Shown: positions 1 to 8,792 of the stretch, in pieces | Numbering within the stretch: the stretch's first letter is position 1 | Layout of the letters: the number at the start of each line of letters is the position of its first letter | NCBI GenBank assembly: GCA_963823075.1 | Contig: CAWGKE010000001.1 | Span: 434,001-498,000 of the forward strand | Reading direction: 5' to 3' | Source of the DNA: UBA4732 sp963823075 | GTDB taxonomy: Bacteria; Planctomycetota; Planctomycetia; Gemmatales; Gemmataceae | Length of the DNA stretch: 64,000 nt | Notes under the pieces: generated by a model | What the model was told of the DNA's origin: nothing | Database searches by the model: none | Seen by the model: the letters and a program-made list of their open reading frames with translations, nothing else | Translations under genes and position numbers: made by a program

Positions 1-847
1 CACTTGCGCCGCCGCGAGCCGATGGGCCTGAAGACGCTTCAGGCTTGTCTCGTATTCCTCCTGAAGAAGACGGTGCTCGCGCGTCTTGTCCGCCAGTTGT
101 CGCCGCAAATCGCGAGACAGGATTTCCAGGTTCCCCGATTTCTCCATCATCTTCTCGAAGGACCGGTATTCCTCCTCAATCTTGGTCAATTCGTCCTTGT
201 GCTGTTCGAGGGCCGCCAGCGCCTTGTCGTGCGGGCAATCCTTCTTCAATTTGGGCTTTTCGCCCGGTTTGCTCCGCGCCGAACCAGCGAGACCATTCCG
301 CCTTGACGCGGCGGAGGAAGCGGTCGTCCAGCGGCGTCTGGAGCACCCCGAGAACGGTGCGAAGCTGGGACTGTACGTCCGAATCGAACTTTTTCGGATC
401 GGGCAACTGGAATTCCGCCTGATTCAACCACAGCAGCTGTTGCAAGCCGGCGTCCGAATCCTTGCCGCCGATCAGCTGCCTCACCCGCTCATGGGCGTCG
501 GCCGCGGTCGATTGTTCCAGTTTCCATGCGCCTGCCGGGGTGCGGCTTTCCAGCTTGCTCTCTTTGCCGCCGAATTGCTTGGTGATCCGCCAGGAGGCGC
601 CCTGCGCTCGAAAGGCGACGCTGACGCGCGGCTTGTCGCTGCCGTCCTTGGCGAACCAGCGCTTGAGGTCCTTTGCGACGGAATTCGCCGGATAATCCAT
701 CAAACACGCGCGCAGCGCGGCGACGATGCTGCTCTTTCCCGTGGCGTTCGGGCCGTGCAAGACGACGACGCCGGTGGGCGGCAGGCTATCCACCGCGACG
801 TGCTTGATGCACGACCAGTTCTCGATTTCAAAGCCTTCGAGAATCAT
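1..847 (-). CDS. SbcC/Rad50-like ATPase, N-terminal part (partial, frameshifted)
   Basis: Probable ATPase subunit of an SbcCD-type DNA double-strand-break repair nuclease. The protein opens with a short beta segment and then a Walker A motif (GPNATGKSS, about residues 27-35), as in SMC/Rad50-type ATPases. Residues after about 210 become charged and heptad-like (repeated E, K, L, R), consistent with the start of the coiled coil. The ATG overlaps the stop of the upstream nuclease gene by 4 bases (ATGA), so the two are translationally coupled. The reading frame changes between about 205 and 290: the frame carrying Walker A becomes implausible, while another frame runs open and coiled-coil-like to the window edge. 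The gene leaves the window on the left, so the Walker B half is not visible. Family assignment is fairly secure from the motif and the SbcD-like partner. Confidence 0.8.
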
Positions 848-2070
848 TGGGACAGCTCCTCCCAAGCGATGCGGTACAGCAGGTTCAGGGCGTGGTCCGC
901 GACACGCTTGGCCGCGACGTCGGACGATCCCGATTCCTGCCGCAAGCGCTCGAGCATGCGCGATAGGACGCCGTCGCCGACGATCTTGCTCAACTGCTCG
1001 GGCGTCGGTTCCACCAGGAGTTCGTCGGTGTGAAAACTGGAACCGGGGCAGTACCGGCCGCAGACGATGTTCCGAAGCTCCGCATCGATGCGTTGATGCT
1101 TGTCGGGATCGAGGACACCGCAGAGAGTTAATCTCACGACCATCTGTCCTTGGCCGGCTCGCTTGGCATAGCTGGCGATGATTTCTCCGAGCGGCCGTGA
1201 CGTTACGTCCAGTCGCTCCGCCGACCAGCGCAGCCAGGCGACCTCGATCGTCTTGATAGTGGGTGGCGCCCCCGCCTCTTCGATCGACACCAGCAGCGCC
1301 GTGCCAGTTCCTTCGTCCTGGAAGCGTTCGGCGTCGCCGTCCGCGGAATAGGAAGACCATCCCGTCGAAAGGGCCGCCCCCGATCCGGGGAACCGCATCG
1401 GCTCATGCGTGCCGCTATAGGCGGTGCGCTCGGCGCCGTCGGAGGAGTGGCAGCGCAGCGACTTGTGCCAGTGGCCGAGCGCCAGGTAATCCAGGCCATA
1501 GTGATCGGCCGCGTCCTTGCGGATGAGGTGATCGTCCAGAGGCAAGTTGGGCATGAGATTGAGGCTTCCATGCGCCAGACCGATGCGGATCGTTCGATCA
1601 CCGTCGGCCCGCGGATGGTCGGAGATCCATTTCGTCGGGTCGTCGATTGAATTGCGATTCCGCAGCGGGCAGGGAAAAATCGTGACGGGCACGCCAGGGA
1701 CGGCGACGGGCGAAGGTTCCCGCAGCAGATGGATGTGCTTCGTGGGTTGCTCGCGCGTCCACGGATCGCGATCCCAAACGCCGCCGGGAGCAAGCGGATC
1801 GTGATTGCCGGGAATGATGTACACCGGGCACGGGATCGTCTTTCCTTCAAAGAGCGCGAAGGCGCGTTCGGCGATCAACTTGGAAACGCTGTGATCGTCG
1901 AATACGTCGCCGGCGATGAGGACGAAGTGGACCTGATGCTCCGCGGCCTTGGTGCATATTTGCTCAAGCGCCTGGAACCGGGCCTCTTCTATCCGCTTGC
2001 AGGCGCTCTCCTCGAACCGGGTGATTCGTAAGCCGAGGTGCAGGTCGGCGACATGCAGGAATCGTATCAT
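844..2070 (-). CDS. sbcD: SbcD/Mre11-like metallophosphoesterase nuclease
   Basis: A 408-aa calcineurin-type phosphoesterase, the expected length for SbcD/Mre11-like DNA repair exonucleases. The metal-binding motifs appear in family order: DLHLG near residue 9 (D-x-H), GDVFDD near 54, PGNHD near 92, and GHWH near 197. In the family these coordinate two Mn ions and cleave DNA ends and hairpins together with the SbcC/Rad50 ATPase. It is the first gene of a minus-strand pair and overlaps the ATPase start by 4 bases. The reading frame is intact. The ATG at 2070 is the only start that leaves the first motif in place. I infer a cytoplasmic role in double-strand-break processing. Confidence 0.9.
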   Translation of the reverse strand: MIRFLHVADLHLGLRITRFEESACKRIEEARFQALEQICTKAAEHQVHFVLIAGDVFDDHSVSKLIAERAFALFEGKTIPCPVYIIPGNHDPLAPGGVWDRDPWTREQPTKHIHLLREPSPVAVPGVPVTIFPCPLRNRNSIDDPTKWISDHPRADGDRTIRIGLAHGSLNLMPNLPLDDHLIRKDAADHYGLDYLALGHWHKSLRCHSSDGAERTAYSGTHEPMRFPGSGAALSTGWSSYSADGDAERFQDEGTGTALLVSIEEAGAPPTIKTIEVAWLRWSAERLDVTSRPLGEIIASYAKRAGQGQMVVRLTLCGVLDPDKHQRIDAELRNIVCGRYCPGSSFHTDELLVEPTPEQLSKIVGDGVLSRMLERLRQESGSSDVAAKRVADHALNLLYRIAWEELSQ

Positions 2071-2166
2071 CGGATCGGCTCCGCCTCAGCCGCCGCGGCC
2101 TATGAAATCGGTGGTGGGCCGGCGGCATTCGGTCGATCAGTGTACCAGAAAGCACGTCCATGAATG

Positions 2167-2187
2167 GCGCATTTTGCAGAAATGCGC
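2167..2187. promoter_or_regulatory. Inverted repeat between divergent genes
   Basis: An 8-bp perfect inverted repeat (GCGCATTT, 5-nt spacer, AAATGCGC) lies in the 208-bp gap between the divergent sbcD-like gene and the first ABC permease. Its position suits an operator, but no clear -35/-10 pair accompanies it, so a regulatory role is only a guess. Nothing else stands out in the gap. Confidence 0.3.
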
Positions 2188-2278
2188 GGACGCCCACCCG
2201 CCGTGACAACTCCGCCGCCCCGCACTACGATGGCAATAGGCGTGCGATTCCTTCCGGCAAACGCAAGCGAGGCGAACC

Positions 2279-3163
2279 TTGGCGGAGACGGCGACCAGCG
2301 ACGCGATCCCGCGCCGGGCCACGGCGTGGGGCGTCGTCCGCAAATACGTCAATATCTATCGCGTATCGCTGATGGAGCGCATGGCCTATCGCGGCGACTT
2401 CCTCCTGGCCAGCGTCCTCCGCTTCCTGCCGCTGGTGACGACCATCCTCCTCTGGCGGGCCGCCTACGACTGGGCGCCTGAACCGACCGGCGGCGGCGTC
2501 AAGAAGTTTCAGGGCTTCACCTTCGGCGAGATGGTGGCCTACCTGCTGCTGGTCCACATCAGCCGCATGTTTTCCAGTATGCCCGCCCTGGCTGGCGGCG
2601 TGGCCCGCGACATCCGCGAGGGCACGCTCAAAAAGTATCTGGTCCAGCCGCTCGACCTGATCGGCTACCTGCTCGCCTATCGCGCCGCCCACAAGACGGC
2701 GTACATCGCCACGTCGATCTTCGCCTATGCGATCCTTTTCGGGGTCTTTTTCGGCCTGCTCCAGGACGTCCACCTGCCCGACGCGCCGCGGCTGGCCGCC
2801 TACGTGGTCTCGCTGCTCCTGGCCTTCGGCGTCGGCTTCTTCTTCGAGACCTGCATCGGCATGATCGGCTTCTGGTTCCTGGAAATCTCCTCGTTCCTCT
2901 ACGTCGTCAACACCGTCAACTTCTTCGTGTCCGGCCAACTGTTCCCGCTGGACCTGTTGCGGCCGCCGTGGCGCGAGCTGTTCAAATTGCTGCCGTTCCA
3001 GTACATGGCCTATTTCCCGGCGGCCGTCGTCCTGGGCAAGGTCCCGGACGGCGAATTGCTGCCGGGTCTGCTGATCGAGGCCGCGTGGGCGGCGGCGCTG
3101 GCCGTGCTGGCGCGTCTGCTGTACGCCCGCGGCCTGCGCCGTTACAGCGCCTTCGGAGGGTGA
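2279..3163 (+). CDS. ABC-2 family transporter permease (first of pair)
   Basis: A 294-aa membrane protein with about six hydrophobic segments, resembling the ABC-2 permease family that occurs as tandem permease pairs in bacteria and cyanobacteria. A short cytoplasmic start (residues 1-40, including VRKYVNIYRVSLMERMAYRG) is followed by membrane spans near 45-65, 80-100, 130-155, 165-190, 200-225 and 245-270. The chosen start is TTG at 2279; no ATG gives a better fit and the purine-rich GCGAGGCGAA precedes it. The second permease follows after 6 bases and probably forms a heterodimer with this one. No ATP-binding subunit is visible on either side, so the ATPase must lie elsewhere. The substrate is unknown. 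Confidence 0.8.
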   Translation: MAETATSDAIPRRATAWGVVRKYVNIYRVSLMERMAYRGDFLLASVLRFLPLVTTILLWRAAYDWAPEPTGGGVKKFQGFTFGEMVAYLLLVHISRMFSSMPALAGGVARDIREGTLKKYLVQPLDLIGYLLAYRAAHKTAYIATSIFAYAILFGVFFGLLQDVHLPDAPRLAAYVVSLLLAFGVGFFFETCIGMIGFWFLEISSFLYVVNTVNFFVSGQLFPLDLLRPPWRELFKLLPFQYMAYFPAAVVLGKVPDGELLPGLLIEAAWAAALAVLARLLYARGLRRYSAFGG

Positions 3164-3169
3164 AGCCCC

Positions 3170-3985
3170 GTGCGTCGCATGGCCCGCTACTTCCGGTTGC
3201 TGGGCGCCTTCGGCCGCTTCTGCCTGACCAACGAAATGGCCTTTCGCGGCAACTTCGTCATGAAGGTGCTGGTCGAGGTCCTCTGGCTCGGCATCCTCCT
3301 CATCTTCTATCAGACGCTCTTCACCTACACGAGCCAGGTCGGCGGCTGGGACGCGCACCAGTATTTGTTCTTTCTCGGATGCTATTACACGCTGGAAGGA
3401 CTGATCGAGACGCTGTTCCTGGAGAACGCCATCGACTTCGCCGACATGGTGCGGACGGGCAACCTCGACTTCTACCTGCTCAAGCCGATCGACGAGCAGT
3501 TCTTGGTGAGCCTGCGCAAGATCGACTGGTCCACGGCCACGAAGGTGCCGCTCGGCGTCGCCATCATGGCGTACGCGCTGGCGGGCATGGGCTGGACGTT
3601 CGACCCCGGCCGCCTCGCCGGCTTCGTCCTGCTGTTCGCGTGCGGCGCCGCCCTGGCCTACAGTTTCCTCCTCATCCTCTCCTCATTGTCCGTCTGGCTG
3701 GTCCGCAACGAAAACCTGATGGAATGGTGGTGGCTGTTCACCACGCTGATGCGTTACCCGCGCGAAAACTACATGCGGGGGTGGGCCTATCCGATTTACA
3801 TCGCCTGCTGGTACGTCGTGCCGGTGCTGCTGGTGACGAACGTGCCGGCCCAGGAGATGGTGCGCGTGCTGGACCTGACGGTGGAGAACGTCGCCCTCCT
3901 GATCGCGGCGACGGCCGTGATGCTCTACCTCAGCCGCCGTTTCTTCTTCTACGCGCTGCGGTCTTATTCCAGCGCCAGCAGCTGA
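3170..3985 (+). CDS. ABC-2 family transporter permease (second of pair)
   Basis: A 271-aa permease paralogous in layout to the preceding gene: an amphipathic start with a similar pattern (FGRFCLTNEMAFRGNF), then about six membrane segments. The GTG start at 3170 has a strong ribosome site (GGAGGG, 3155-3160) lying over the end of the upstream gene, so the two are co-translated. Permease pairs of this type usually work with one cytoplasmic ATPase, which is missing here. The reading frame is intact. The gene ends at 3985, 184 bases before the start of the next gene, with no obvious terminator. The substrate cannot be deduced. Confidence 0.8.
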   Translation: MRRMARYFRLLGAFGRFCLTNEMAFRGNFVMKVLVEVLWLGILLIFYQTLFTYTSQVGGWDAHQYLFFLGCYYTLEGLIETLFLENAIDFADMVRTGNLDFYLLKPIDEQFLVSLRKIDWSTATKVPLGVAIMAYALAGMGWTFDPGRLAGFVLLFACGAALAYSFLLILSSLSVWLVRNENLMEWWWLFTTLMRYPRENYMRGWAYPIYIACWYVVPVLLVTNVPAQEMVRVLDLTVENVALLIAATAVMLYLSRRFFFYALRSYSSASS

Positions 3986-4168
3986 CGGCCGGCAGGACGA
4001 ACCGGCCGGAACCCGTGCGCATCCGGCGCGCGATTTCCTGGAAAATCCGGTCGCATTCCGCTGGCCCACTGGTTACACTGTCATCATTCGATGGCCTCGC
4101 TCGTCGCCCACCCGCCGATCGATTCCCGCCGTTTGAAACCCGCCAGGGTCCGCAAGGGGGCACGCATC

Positions 4169-6686
4169 ATGTTCCGTCGTCTTCGCGATCTGGTTGCTCG
4201 CGCCCGCCCGCCGTTGCTCGCCGGCCTGCTTCTCGCCGTGTCCGCCGCGACCGCCGTGGCCGCCGTTCCAACCGACCCGCAGCAGCGAGCCGCCTTGGTC
4301 GGCCAGCCCGCGTCGCTGCTCATTCAGCCGGAGACGATCGCGCTCGCCGGACCCCGCGCCTATCAGCAGGTCGTCGTCACCGGCCGCTACGCCGACGGCA
4401 CGGTGCGCGACCTGACGGCGTTCTGCGACTTCACCTGTGAAGCCCCCGACCTCGCCGACCCCGGCGCCGGCTTCGTGACGCCGCGGAAGAACGGCGCCGG
4501 CGCCCTCGTCGTCAAGGCCGGCGGCCAGACGGCCCGCGCCGCCCTGACCGTCAAGGACTTCGACAAGCCGCAGCCGATGTCGTTCCGCCGCGAGGTGATC
4601 GCGGCGCTGAACGTCGGCGGCTGCAACGCCGGCGCCTGCCACGGCACGCCCTCCGGCAAGAACGGCTTCAAGCTCAGCCTGCGCGGCTTCGACCCCGCCG
4701 CCGACTACCTCCAGCTCACGCGCGACGTGCTGGGCCGCCGCACCGACCGCGGCAGCCCCGACTCCAGCCTGATGATGGAGAAGGCCCTGGGCCGCGTGCC
4801 GCACGAGGGCAGCGTCCGCTTCGCCGCCAACAGTATTCCGGGGCGGGCCGTCCGCGGCTGGCTGGCCGAGGGATTGCAAGACGACCCGGCCGACCTGCCG
4901 GCGCTGAAGTCGATCCAGATTCTCCCCGGTGCGCGCCTGCTGACCGAGCCGAGCCGCTGGCAGCAGCTCGTCGTCCTGGGCACGTTCGCCGACGGCGGGG
5001 TCCGCGACGTGACGCGGCTGACCGTCTTCAGCAGCAGCGACACATCCGTGGCGACCATCACCCCGACCGGCCTCGTCGAATTCAAGAGCGCGGGCGAAAT
5101 CGCCGTCCTCTGCCGCTACCTCGATGGAGCTGCAAACCGTCCGGCTGACCTTCCTCCAGCCGCGGGCCGGCTTCGTCTGGACCAACCCGCCGGAGAACAA
5201 CTACGTCGATCACCACGTCTTCGCCAAGCTCAAGATGCTGAGCCTGCCGCCGTCGGACCTCTGCACCGACCAAGAGTTCATCCGCCGGGCGACGCTGGAC
5301 GTGTGCGGCGTGGCGCCGACGGCCGCCGAGGTGCGTGCCTTCCTGGCCGACCCGGCGCCGGACAAGCGGGCCAAGCTGATCGACCGGCTCCTCGACCGGC
5401 CGGAATACGCCGACTTTTGGACGCTGAAATGGTCGGACATCTTCCGCAGCAGCCGCAAGGCGATCGAGGTGAAGGGCGTCTATGTCTTTCAGGAATGGCT
5501 GCGCGACCACGTCGCCGACAACGACGGCTTCGACGTGATCGTCAAGGAGCTTCTGACGGCCGACGGCAGCACGTTCGCCAACCCGCCGGCCAATTACTAC
5601 CGCATCGCGCGCGACCCGCAGAACCTGGCCGAGACGACGGCGCAGCTGTTCTGCGGCGTGCGGATGCAGTGCGCCAAGTGCCACAATCACCCGTTCGAGC
5701 GCTGGACGCAGGACGACTACTACAGCTTCGCGGCGTTCTTCGCGCGGGTGAAGCAGAAGAAGGACCCCATGGAGCCGGGGCCGAACCCGGCGACGCCCGG
5801 CGGCGAGATCATTTACGCGGATCGCTCCGGCGAGGTCCAGCAGCCGCGCACCGGCCAGACGATGAAGCCGAAGTTCATGGGCGGCGCGACGCCGGAGATC
5901 CCGCCGGGCCAGGATCGCCGCGTCGCGCTGGCGGGGTGGGTCGCGTCGGCCGACAATCCCTTCTTCGCCAAATCGGTGGTGAACCGGATCTGGTTTCACT
6001 TGAACGGCAAGGGGATCGTCGATCCCGTGGACGACTTCCGCGACTCCAACCCGTCGGCCAACGACGAGCTGCTGGATGCGCTGGCGAAGGACTTCACCGC
6101 CAGCAAGTACGACGTGAAGCACATGATTAAGGTCATCATGACCTCGCGGACGTACCAGTTGAGCGCCCAGGCCAACGACTTCAACCGCGACGACAACAAG
6201 TACTTCTCGCACGCCGTGACGAAGATGCTGACGGCGGAGCAGCTCCTGGACGCGGTCTGCACGGCGACGGAGGTTCCCGAGAAGTTCACCGGCGAACCGG
6301 CCGGGATGCGGGCGATGCAGCTTCCCGACGGCGATCCGAATCATCCGTTTTTGAAGACGTTCGGCCAGCCGGCGCGGGAATTGGCCTGCGAATGCGAGCG
6401 CGAGAGCGACAGCAACCTCGCTCAGGCGCTGCAGCTCATCAACGGACAGACGATCAACGAGAAGCTGCGCACGCCGAACAACCGCATCGGCCGATTGCTG
6501 GCCGCGAAGACATCGGACCTGGAGATCCTCAACGAGCTGTACCTCGCCACGGTGTCGCGTCCGCCGACGGCGGCGGACATCAAGACGGCGATGGATTACG
6601 TGGCGAAGAGCCAGGACAAGCGCAAGGGGTGGGAGGACGTCCACTGGGCGCTGTTGAACTCGAAGGAGTTTTTGTTCCGGCATTGA
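4169..6686 (+). CDS. DUF1549/DUF1553 (PSCyt2/PSD1) secreted protein, frameshifted
   Basis: Large exported planctomycete protein of about 838 aa once one extra base near 5120 is discounted. The ATG at 4169 has an AAGGGGG ribosome site and a signal peptide ending around AVAA. The order is a bacterial Ig-like segment (about 35-140), a Cys-rich motif CNAGACHG near 155, a second Ig-like segment (about 250-310), the DUF1549 region with CAKCHNHPF (a CxxCH c-heme-type site) and the C-terminal DUF1553 region. The frame switches at CRYLD/ELQTVRL around 5115-5127; total length is 1 modulo 3, as expected for one inserted base. The exact biochemical role of the family is unknown. It usually sits beside DUF1501 proteins, but that partner is absent here, unlike the second copy at 56661. 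Confidence 0.85.
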
Positions 6687-6707
6687 GGCGGGCCCGGCCG
6701 CCGTCAG

Positions 6708-6770
6708 AGCTGCGACCGTAAGGGAGCGGGGAAGGTGCAGGAACCTTGTCCGCCCCTGGCTGTCGCAGCT
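6708..6770. repeat. Palindromic repeat between convergent genes (copy A)
   Basis: The outer arms AGCTGCGAC (6708-6716) and GTCGCAGCT (6762-6770) enclose GTAAGGGAGCGGGG and inner partial palindromes. The left part matches the palindrome at 31359/32643 into which the IS element inserted (CGCGACCGTAAGGGAGCGG there). It lies between the convergent ends of the DUF1549 gene and the aspartyl-protease-like gene, so it may act as a bidirectional terminator. Confidence 0.6.
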
Positions 6771-6797
6771 CCGCAAGCCCCCGGTAATCCAGCGGGG

Positions 6798-7253
6798 TCA
6801 CGTCCCGGAATAGAGGCGATTCACAGCGAGTTCGACTTCCTCGCGGTCGCCGTGAAACGTGGCGGTGAAGAACTGAAGGCAACCGGCGAAGCCGAGAATT
6901 GGGTAGCCAAGAGGCGCAGGAGTGAAGCCCACCCAGCCCGTCCACTCGCGCCGCTCCTGGCCGTCCGTGATTCGCAGTCCCACTTCTGCGTAGCGCACCG
7001 GCACGAGGCCCAGACCGATGCCTTTTCCCGTGCCGCTGGGTGCGTTCGTCAAATCGACGCCGAGAATCGGAGCGAGGTTTTCAGGGAAGAGCGTGTCGTC
7101 CCCTCCGGTGTCGAGGAGCGCCATACGGAGCCGGCTGTTCGACGACCCAATCACCGTAACGCCCACGACCGGGCGCGGTCGCACCCAGCGGCCGCCAAGC
7201 GGAACGATGACATGCGGCATGGCCTCAAGCCTATAGCGAAATCGCAGGGTCAT
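6798..7253 (-). CDS. Retropepsin-like aspartyl protease domain protein
   Basis: A 151-aa protein with one aspartyl-protease-type motif, ALLDTGGDDTLFP (about residues 45-57), matching the D-T-G active-site loop of retropepsin-like proteins. A single motif implies a homodimer if it is active. No signal peptide is visible, so I infer a cytoplasmic location. The ATG at 7253 overlaps the upstream gene's stop (ATGA), showing operon structure; an internal ATG at 7220 would also leave the motif intact. It converges on the DUF1549 gene, with a palindromic repeat between them. The target is unknown. The motif is clear, but the rest of the protein was not recognised. Confidence 0.65.
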   Translation of the reverse strand: MTLRFRYRLEAMPHVIVPLGGRWVRPRPVVGVTVIGSSNSRLRMALLDTGGDDTLFPENLAPILGVDLTNAPSGTGKGIGLGLVPVRYAEVGLRITDGQERREWTGWVGFTPAPLGYPILGFAGCLQFFTATFHGDREEVELAVNRLYSGT

Positions 7254-7501
7254 AAGAATAAGGCCACATCGGAGGGCGGGACGTTTTCGCCGACCACCTG
7301 GCTCGGGTCGATTCCCATCGCGACGAGCTTTTCCTCGACCTCCTGCTCCGATTCGCCGCTCGCCACGATGCGCAAGCCGTCGGGACTCCAGGCCACGAAT
7401 TTTCCGGCGTATTTCAGCCGCTCCTCGCGCGGGAAAGCGAGCCAGTTCTCATGGAAATTGCCGAGATCGGGCGGGGGCGGTGGCTTCCCATTGTCGTTCA
7501 T
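7250..7501 (-). CDS. Small conserved protein (DUF5678-like)
   Basis: An 83-aa protein beginning MNDNGKPPPPPDLGNF, with a proline run near the N-terminus. The core KYAGKFVAWSPDGLRIVASG, followed by an acidic helix (EQEVEEKL), resembles the short DUF5678-type proteins often encoded beside aspartyl-protease-like genes. I chose the ATG at 7501; the frame stays open upstream to 7567 but that extension looks random. Its stop overlaps the next gene's start by 4 bases. Function is unknown. A role as partner or substrate of the downstream protease-like protein is only a guess from the coupling. Confidence 0.6.
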   Translation of the reverse strand: MNDNGKPPPPPDLGNFHENWLAFPREERLKYAGKFVAWSPDGLRIVASGESEQEVEEKLVAMGIDPSQVVGENVPPSDVALFL

Positions 7502-7586
7502 GTTCGTATCCAGCGCAGGCGACCGAGCGACGGAATTTAGCCTACCTGCCGAGGCAGCGCGATTCAAGAGATTTCAAGGGGCAATC

Positions 7587-8780
7587 ATGTCCTCGCTTCT
7601 CCTCCAAAACGGCCCCATCGTCCTGGCCGATCGGATGATCGTCTCTGGCTCCGTCCGCATCGACGACGGCCGCATCAGCGCCGTTTCCGCCTGCGGGAAC
7701 GCACCGGCCTACGGCGCCGAAATCATCGACCTCCACGGCGCCACGCTCGCCCCCGGCTTCGTGGACCTCCACGTTCACGGTGGCGCCGGCGCCGACTTCA
7801 TGGACGGCACGGAAGACGCCTTCCGATCCGTCTGCCGCGCCCACGCCCGTCACGGCACGACCAGCCTCCTGCCCACCACGACCGTCGCCCGCCACGACCA
7901 GCACCTCGCCTTCCTCGACCTGTGCCGCCGCGTCAAGGCCGAACGCCGCGACGGCGAGGCCCGCGTCCTCGGCGCCCATTTCTACGGCCCCTATTTCGCC
8001 GCCGAAGCCCGCGGCTGCCACCCCGCCGGCCCCGTCCGGCCGCCGCAGTCCGAAGAATACATGGCCTATCTGGATTACGCGGATTGCATCACGACGGCCA
8101 CCGTGGCGCCGGAGCTGCCCGGCGCCGAGGCGTTCGTCCGCGCCTGCCGCCAGCGCGGGATTCGCTGCAACGCCGGCCATTCCTATGCCACGTTCGATCA
8201 GGTCGAAGCCGCCGTCGGCTGGGGCGTGCGGCACGTCGATCACCTCTTCTGCGCCATGTCCGATCGGGCGAGGCTGCGGCAGACGCAGACCTACCCCATG
8301 CGCGGCGGCCTGATGGAGGCGACGCTGTATTTCGACGAGCTGACCACCGAGATCATCGCCGACGGCAAGCACCTCCAGCGCGAGCTGCTGCTGCTGGCGC
8401 ACAAGATCAAGGGGCCGGATCGCCTGGCACTGGTCACGGACTGCAACCGCGCTCTCGACATGCCGGATGGCGCCTACGTCTTCGGCCCGCTCGACGGCGG
8501 CGAGCCGATCTTGCGCCGCGACGGCGTCGGCCTCATGCCCGACGACCTGGCGCTGGCCTCCGGCGTCGTCGGCATGGATGACTGCGTGCGCGCCTTCCAC
8601 CGCCTCACCGGGGCTCCGCTGCCAGAGGTGGTGCGCATGGCCAGCCTCACGCCAGCGCGGATCGCAGGGTTCGATGGCGAAATCGGCAGTATCGAGGTCG
8701 GCAAACGGGCCGATCTGGTCGTGCTGGACGCGGACTTGCAGGTGCGGCAAGTTTACGCGGGCGGCCGACCCTGCCTGTGA
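7587..8780 (+). CDS. nagA: N-acetylglucosamine-6-phosphate deacetylase-like amidohydrolase
   Basis: A 397-aa amidohydrolase of the NagA type, which removes the acetyl group from GlcNAc-6-phosphate in amino-sugar catabolism. The motifs run in order: HVHGG (metal-binding HxH, about residue 64), GAHFYGPYF (about 132), AGHSYATF (about 198), HLFCAM (about 218), VTDC (about 285) and a C-terminal GKRADLVVLDADL. Canonical NagA has GxHxEGPF at the third site, with Glu as a metal ligand; here Tyr occupies that position, so the substrate or metal arrangement may differ. The ATG at 7587 follows AAGGGGC. The frame is open far upstream, but that stretch lies antisense to two other genes and was not used. 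It stands alone; no other amino-sugar genes are nearby. Confidence 0.8.
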   Translation: MSSLLLQNGPIVLADRMIVSGSVRIDDGRISAVSACGNAPAYGAEIIDLHGATLAPGFVDLHVHGGAGADFMDGTEDAFRSVCRAHARHGTTSLLPTTTVARHDQHLAFLDLCRRVKAERRDGEARVLGAHFYGPYFAAEARGCHPAGPVRPPQSEEYMAYLDYADCITTATVAPELPGAEAFVRACRQRGIRCNAGHSYATFDQVEAAVGWGVRHVDHLFCAMSDRARLRQTQTYPMRGGLMEATLYFDELTTEIIADGKHLQRELLLLAHKIKGPDRLALVTDCNRALDMPDGAYVFGPLDGGEPILRRDGVGLMPDDLALASGVVGMDDCVRAFHRLTGAPLPEVVRMASLTPARIAGFDGEIGSIEVGKRADLVVLDADLQVRQVYAGGRPCL

Positions 8781-8792
8781 GCCGCTGGACAA

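Noticed and set aside
5110..5130. Programmed frameshifting in the DUF1549 gene
   Set aside because: No slippery heptamer or stimulatory structure is visible, and many unrelated genes here are shifted, which favours indel error.
6735..7586. Long N-terminal extension of the NagA-like protein
   Set aside because: It runs antisense to two coupled genes, has no domain, and the ATG at 7587 has a good ribosome site.
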